Shown here piece by piece: positions 13,504 to 16,003 of a stretch of DNA of 16,003 nucleotides (position 1 is its first letter; the number at the start of each line of letters is the position of its first letter). Origin of the DNA: Alphaproteobacteria bacterium (GTDB lineage Bacteria; Pseudomonadota; Alphaproteobacteria; Reyranellales; Reyranellaceae); NCBI GenBank assembly GCA_013290035.1, contig JABCYT010000010.1, positions 1 through 16,003 of the forward strand, read 5' to 3'. The position numbers were made by a program, and so were the translations under genes. The notes beneath the pieces are model-generated. The model was not told the origin of the DNA, searched no databases, and saw only the letters and a list, made by a program, of their open reading frames with translations.

Positions 13504-14457
13504 AAGATCGTCCTTATCACACCCGAGGGCCCGACTTCACGTACCGGCAACCGCGTCGCCGCCGCGCGCTGGGCGCGCATCTTGCGCCGCCTCGGCCATC
13601 GCGTGCGCGTGGCGTCGGACTATGACGGGCAGCCGGCCGACCTGATGGTGGCCGTGCACGCCTGGCGGAGTGCGGCGGCGGTCGAGAGATTCAAGTCGAT
13701 GTATCCCGCGCGTCCGGTGATCGTGCAGCTGAGCGGCACCGACATCTATCACTATATCGACGTCGATCCGGTTCGAACGCTTCGCTCGATGGAGCTGGCA
13801 GACCGGCTGGTGGCGTTGAACGACCTTGCCTGGCGCGTCGTGCCGAAGCGGCTGCGCGCGCGGCTCGGCGTCATCCATCAATCGGCCGCGCCCTTGCCGG
13901 GACCGCGTCGGCCGAGCCGCGGCGCCGTGGTGGTCTCGGTGATAGGCCATTTGCGTGACGTCAAGGATCCGCTGCGGGCGGCCAAGGCGGCGCGCCTGCT
14001 GCCGGCCGACAGTCGCGTCCGCGTCGAGCAGGTCGGCCGTGCCTACACGCCGCGATGGGCGGCCCGTGCACGCGCCGAGATGGCGACCAACCCGCGCTAC
14101 TCCTGGCGGGACGACGTGCCGGCCGCCGCCGTGCGGCGGCTCCTGGCGCGGAGCCACGCCATGGTCATCTCGTCGCGGAGCGAAGGCGGCGCCAACGTGA
14201 TCTCCGAGGCGGCCGTCGCCGGCGTGCCGGTGCTGGCCTCGCGCATGGACGGCAATGTCGGGCTGCTCGGCACCGACTATCCCGGCTACTTCCCGGTCGG
14301 CGACACGCAAGCGCTCGCCCGCCTGCTGCAGCGGCTGGAGCACGAACCGCGCTTTGTCGCGCGGCTGGGCAAGGCGCTTGCCCGACGGGCGAAGCTGTTT
14401 CGACCAGCGCGCGAGATCGCCGCTTGGCGTCGGCTGCTCAACCGACTCGCGCCATGA
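13501..14457 (+). CDS. senB: SenB-like selenosugar synthase (GT4-type glycosyltransferase)
   Basis: A 318-residue GT-B glycosyltransferase. SenB transfers a sugar from a UDP-sugar to selenophosphate, making the selenosugar used by SenA. The N-terminus MKIVLITPEGPTSRTGNRV (1-19), followed by AARWARILRRLGHRVRV, is the opening typical of the SenB group (TIGR04348, from memory). Next come LMVAVHAWRSAAAVERF with His53, LSGTDIY (77-83) and SMELADRLVALND. In the C-terminal lobe, VSVIGHLRDVKDPLRAAKAA is the donor-domain entry and Glu228/Glu236 in SRSEGGANVISEA form the EX7E motif of retaining GT4 enzymes. The start is fixed by the conserved MKI opening, as no upstream start exists in frame. It lies divergent from senA with overlapping ATGs, and its last 20 bp overlap the convergent alpha/beta hydrolase. 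A plain GT4 function without selenium cannot be excluded. Confidence 0.8.
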   Translation: MKIVLITPEGPTSRTGNRVAAARWARILRRLGHRVRVASDYDGQPADLMVAVHAWRSAAAVERFKSMYPARPVIVQLSGTDIYHYIDVDPVRTLRSMELADRLVALNDLAWRVVPKRLRARLGVIHQSAAPLPGPRRPSRGAVVVSVIGHLRDVKDPLRAAKAARLLPADSRVRVEQVGRAYTPRWAARARAEMATNPRYSWRDDVPAAAVRRLLARSHAMVISSRSEGGANVISEAAVAGVPVLASRMDGNVGLLGTDYPGYFPVGDTQALARLLQRLEHEPRFVARLGKALARRAKLFRPAREIAAWRRLLNRLAP

Positions 14458-15259
14458 ACGCGGCGAGCTCGTCATTGAAGCGCGGCGCGTCCTCGCTGAA
14501 CGGCGAATGACCACAATCGTCGAACCACGACAGCCGCGCGCCGGCGATGGCGGAAGCGGTCATCTCCGCCGCCGCGGGGAGCACGACCGCATCCTTGCGG
14601 CCCTGCGTTACAAGGGTCGGCACGCGAACGCGCTTCAGGGCGGCGACGGTTTCGGCGGGATCGGTCGACCATCCCGATATCGCCTGGCGCACCGCGGCGG
14701 GGACCAGCATGTTGTAGGCAAGCGCCAGCCGGAACGCGCTTTCACTCGGTTTGATGCCGTAGCAACCGTCGAGAAAGGTGATCGCCGCCTCGATCTGCGC
14801 GATCAGGGGTTGCCCGGGCGCCGGCGGCTTGGGCGCAGCCGGCCCCCGGCAATGCGGATCCTCGATGACCAGCGAGGCGACGAAATTCAGTCCGGCGATC
14901 GCCGCGTCGCCGTAGTTCATCAGATATTGGCGGATGATCCGGCCACCCATAGACCAGCCGACCAGCACGGGCCGCTCGAGCTTCTTCGCCGCCAGGACGG
15001 CGGCGAGGTCCTTGGCCCAGACCTCGCGACCCTGATAGGCGCCGGCGTCGGCCGGCTTGTCGGAGGCGCCATGGCCGCGAAGATCGTAGGCGACGATGCG
15101 GAAATCGCGGGCCAGGGCGCTCTCGACCTGCGGCGCAAAGCAGAGATGGCACTGTGCGAGGCCATGGACGAGGACGAGCGCGGGACCGGCCGGATTGCCC
15201 CACTCGTAGGTGGCGAGCCGCACGCCGTCGGCCGCTACCGTGAAGGTCAACGCCGACAT
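14438..15259 (-). CDS. Alpha/beta-fold hydrolase
   Basis: A 273-residue alpha/beta hydrolase-1 family protein with an intact catalytic triad: Ser103 in the nucleophile elbow GWSMGG, Asp223 in QGRKDAVVL and His251 in DCGHSPF. VLVHGLAQ (about 29-36) provides the HG oxyanion motif and YDLRGHGASDKP (58-69) is the strand-4 loop typical of the family. The residues after HG are not diagnostic of any subgroup; esterase, lactonase or ring-cleavage-product hydrolase activity are all possible. I prefer the ATG at 15259 (MSALTFTVAADGV) over GTG codons at 15268 and 15271, which lack ribosome sites. No signal peptide, so cytosolic. It overlaps the 3' end of senB by 20 bp. The MDR oxidoreductase gene lies upstream on the same strand across 127 bp with a stem-loop. 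Confidence 0.88.
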   Translation of the reverse strand: MSALTFTVAADGVRLATYEWGNPAGPALVLVHGLAQCHLCFAPQVESALARDFRIVAYDLRGHGASDKPADAGAYQGREVWAKDLAAVLAAKKLERPVLVGWSMGGRIIRQYLMNYGDAAIAGLNFVASLVIEDPHCRGPAAPKPPAPGQPLIAQIEAAITFLDGCYGIKPSESAFRLALAYNMLVPAAVRQAISGWSTDPAETVAALKRVRVPTLVTQGRKDAVVLPAAAEMTASAIAGARLSWFDDCGHSPFSEDAPRFNDELAAFMARVG

Positions 15260-15329
15260 GCCGTTCACCACCGCAACGTCAAAAGATCAAAGCGCAGGTT
15301 CATCGCACTCATTTCGGATGGTGTGGAAC

Positions 15330-15370
15330 GGCGGCCAGGGTTGCCACATCCGGGTCCATCTTGGCCCGCC
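15330..15370 (-). terminator. Possible stem-loop downstream of the MDR oxidoreductase
   Basis: GGCGGCCA (15330-15337) pairs with TGGCC-C-GCC (15362-15370) over 8 bp with one bulged base and a 24-nt loop, beginning 16 nt after the stop codon of the MDR gene. No T-run follows. A weak candidate for a factor-dependent end. Confidence 0.22.
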
Positions 15371-15386
15371 AGTCCAATCGCGCCGA

Positions 15387-16003
15387 TCAACGCCGCGTCG
15401 GATCCTCCGACACCTGCACCAGGAGCTTGCCGAAATTCTTGCCCTTGAGCAGGCCGATAAAGGCGTCGGGCGCGTTCTCGATGCCCTTCACGATATCCTC
15501 GCGATACTTGATCTTGCCGGCCTTCACCGCGGCCGGCACTTCCTTCCAGAAGCCGTCCATCTGGGTGAAGTGATCGGACACGATGAAGCCCGTCACGGTG
15601 GCGCGCTTGACCAGCAGCAGGCGCCAGTCGGGGCCAGGACTCATCTGCATCTCGTTGTACTGCGAGATCAGCCCGCACAGCGGCACGCGCGCGAAGTCGT
15701 TGAGCTGCGGCAGGACGGCGGCCTGCACCGCGCCGCCGACATTCTCGAAATAGACGTCGATGCCCTTGGGCGCGGCGGCACGCAGCTCCTTGAACAGGTT
15801 GGCGCCGGCGGCTCGGTAATCGACGCAGGCGTCGAAACCCAGTTCCTTCACGACGTAGTCGCACTTGTCCTTGCCGCCGGCGATGCCGACCGCGCGGCAG
15901 CCGTGCAGCCTGGCGAGCTGGCCGACCACCGAGCCGACCGCGCCCGATGCCGCCGAGACGACGACGGTCTCGCCTTGCTTGGGCTTGCCGATCTGCATCA
16001 GGC
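15387..16003 (-). CDS. NADP-dependent medium-chain oxidoreductase, zinc-independent (partial, N-terminus beyond window)
   Basis: The visible 205 C-terminal residues continue in frame to the window edge, so the N-terminal part of a protein of roughly 330-340 residues is missing. It is the Rossmann half of an MDR enzyme: ETVVVSAASGAVGSVVGQLA with the AxxGxxG dinucleotide loop, CRAVGIAGGKDKCDYV (strand 2 with the Lys/Gly typical of NADP binders), and GIDVYFENVGG. RATVTGFIVSDH follows, then GKIKYREDIVKGIENAPDAFIGLLKGKNFGKLLVQV. This is the pattern of the leukotriene-B4-dehydrogenase/CurA-like alkenal reductases, which reduce alpha,beta-unsaturated carbonyls with NADPH and lack zinc ligands. The specific substrate is unknown. 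It ends with EDPTRR and TGA at 15387. It is on the same strand as the alpha/beta hydrolase, 127 bp upstream of it. Confidence 0.9.
   Translation of the reverse strand, partial: LMQIGKPKQGETVVVSAASGAVGSVVGQLARLHGCRAVGIAGGKDKCDYVVKELGFDACVDYRAAGANLFKELRAAAPKGIDVYFENVGGAVQAAVLPQLNDFARVPLCGLISQYNEMQMSPGPDWRLLLVKRATVTGFIVSDHFTQMDGFWKEVPAAVKAGKIKYREDIVKGIENAPDAFIGLLKGKNFGKLLVQVSEDPTRR

Noticed and set aside
15265..15312. Short peptide frame (MSAMNLRFDLLTLRW) ending at the start of the alpha/beta hydrolase, as a leader peptide
   Set aside because: It has no convincing ribosome site and no attenuator-like hairpin; a 15-codon frame is easily random.

Overview
The window is about 16 kb of dense, GC-rich DNA with very strong G/C preference at third codon positions. 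The gene content is typical of an alphaproteobacterium, possibly a Rhodospirillales or Rhizobiales-type soil or aquatic organism: branched-chain-amino-acid-type substrate-binding protein, luciferase-like flavin enzymes, an HpaB-family monooxygenase, SDR and MDR oxidoreductases. The lineage is inferred from content and style only; there is no rRNA or other marker. No tRNA, rRNA, CRISPR array, insertion sequence or integrase was seen, and no gene-free stretch exceeds about 170 bp.

Left part (1-4840). The last codons of an unidentified forward gene converge on a reverse-strand SDR oxidoreductase. This is divergent from a luciferase-like F420/FMN oxidoreductase, which overlaps tail to tail with a reverse-strand phospholipid-N-methyltransferase-like gene. 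Next come a second luciferase-like oxidoreductase and an orphan periplasmic LivK-type binding protein, both forward. This looks like a small-molecule catabolic or uptake neighbourhood with unknown substrates.

Middle part (4871-11420, reverse strand). An HpaB-type two-component flavin monooxygenase is followed by a giant surface or secreted protein. The latter has a TIM-barrel glycoside-hydrolase-like N-terminus, cadherin-like segments, an array of T5SS/PEP-CTERM-type beta-strand repeats and a C-terminal von Willebrand type D domain. It is split by a -1 frameshift at a run of six C. Either the run varies in length, or the ribosome or polymerase slips there, or there is one missing base.

Right part (11583-16003). 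This is the most interesting region. A selenoneine-synthase-like gene (senA, DinB plus FGE-sulfatase domains) and a selenosugar-synthase-like glycosyltransferase (senB) stand head to head with their two ATG codons overlapping by 2 bp in one CATG. The selenophosphate synthetase gene that usually completes the pathway is not in the window. Downstream of senA, on the same strand, lies an acyl-carrier-protein homologue whose phosphopantetheine serine is replaced by arginine and which carries a hydrophobic C-terminal tail. senB overlaps tail to tail with an alpha/beta hydrolase, and the window ends inside an MDR-family NADP-dependent oxidoreductase.

If the sen assignment holds, SenB would make a selenosugar from UDP-sugar and selenophosphate, and SenA would attach it to hercynine (made by an EgtD encoded elsewhere) to lead to selenoneine. 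The other genes show no obvious functional link to this pathway.
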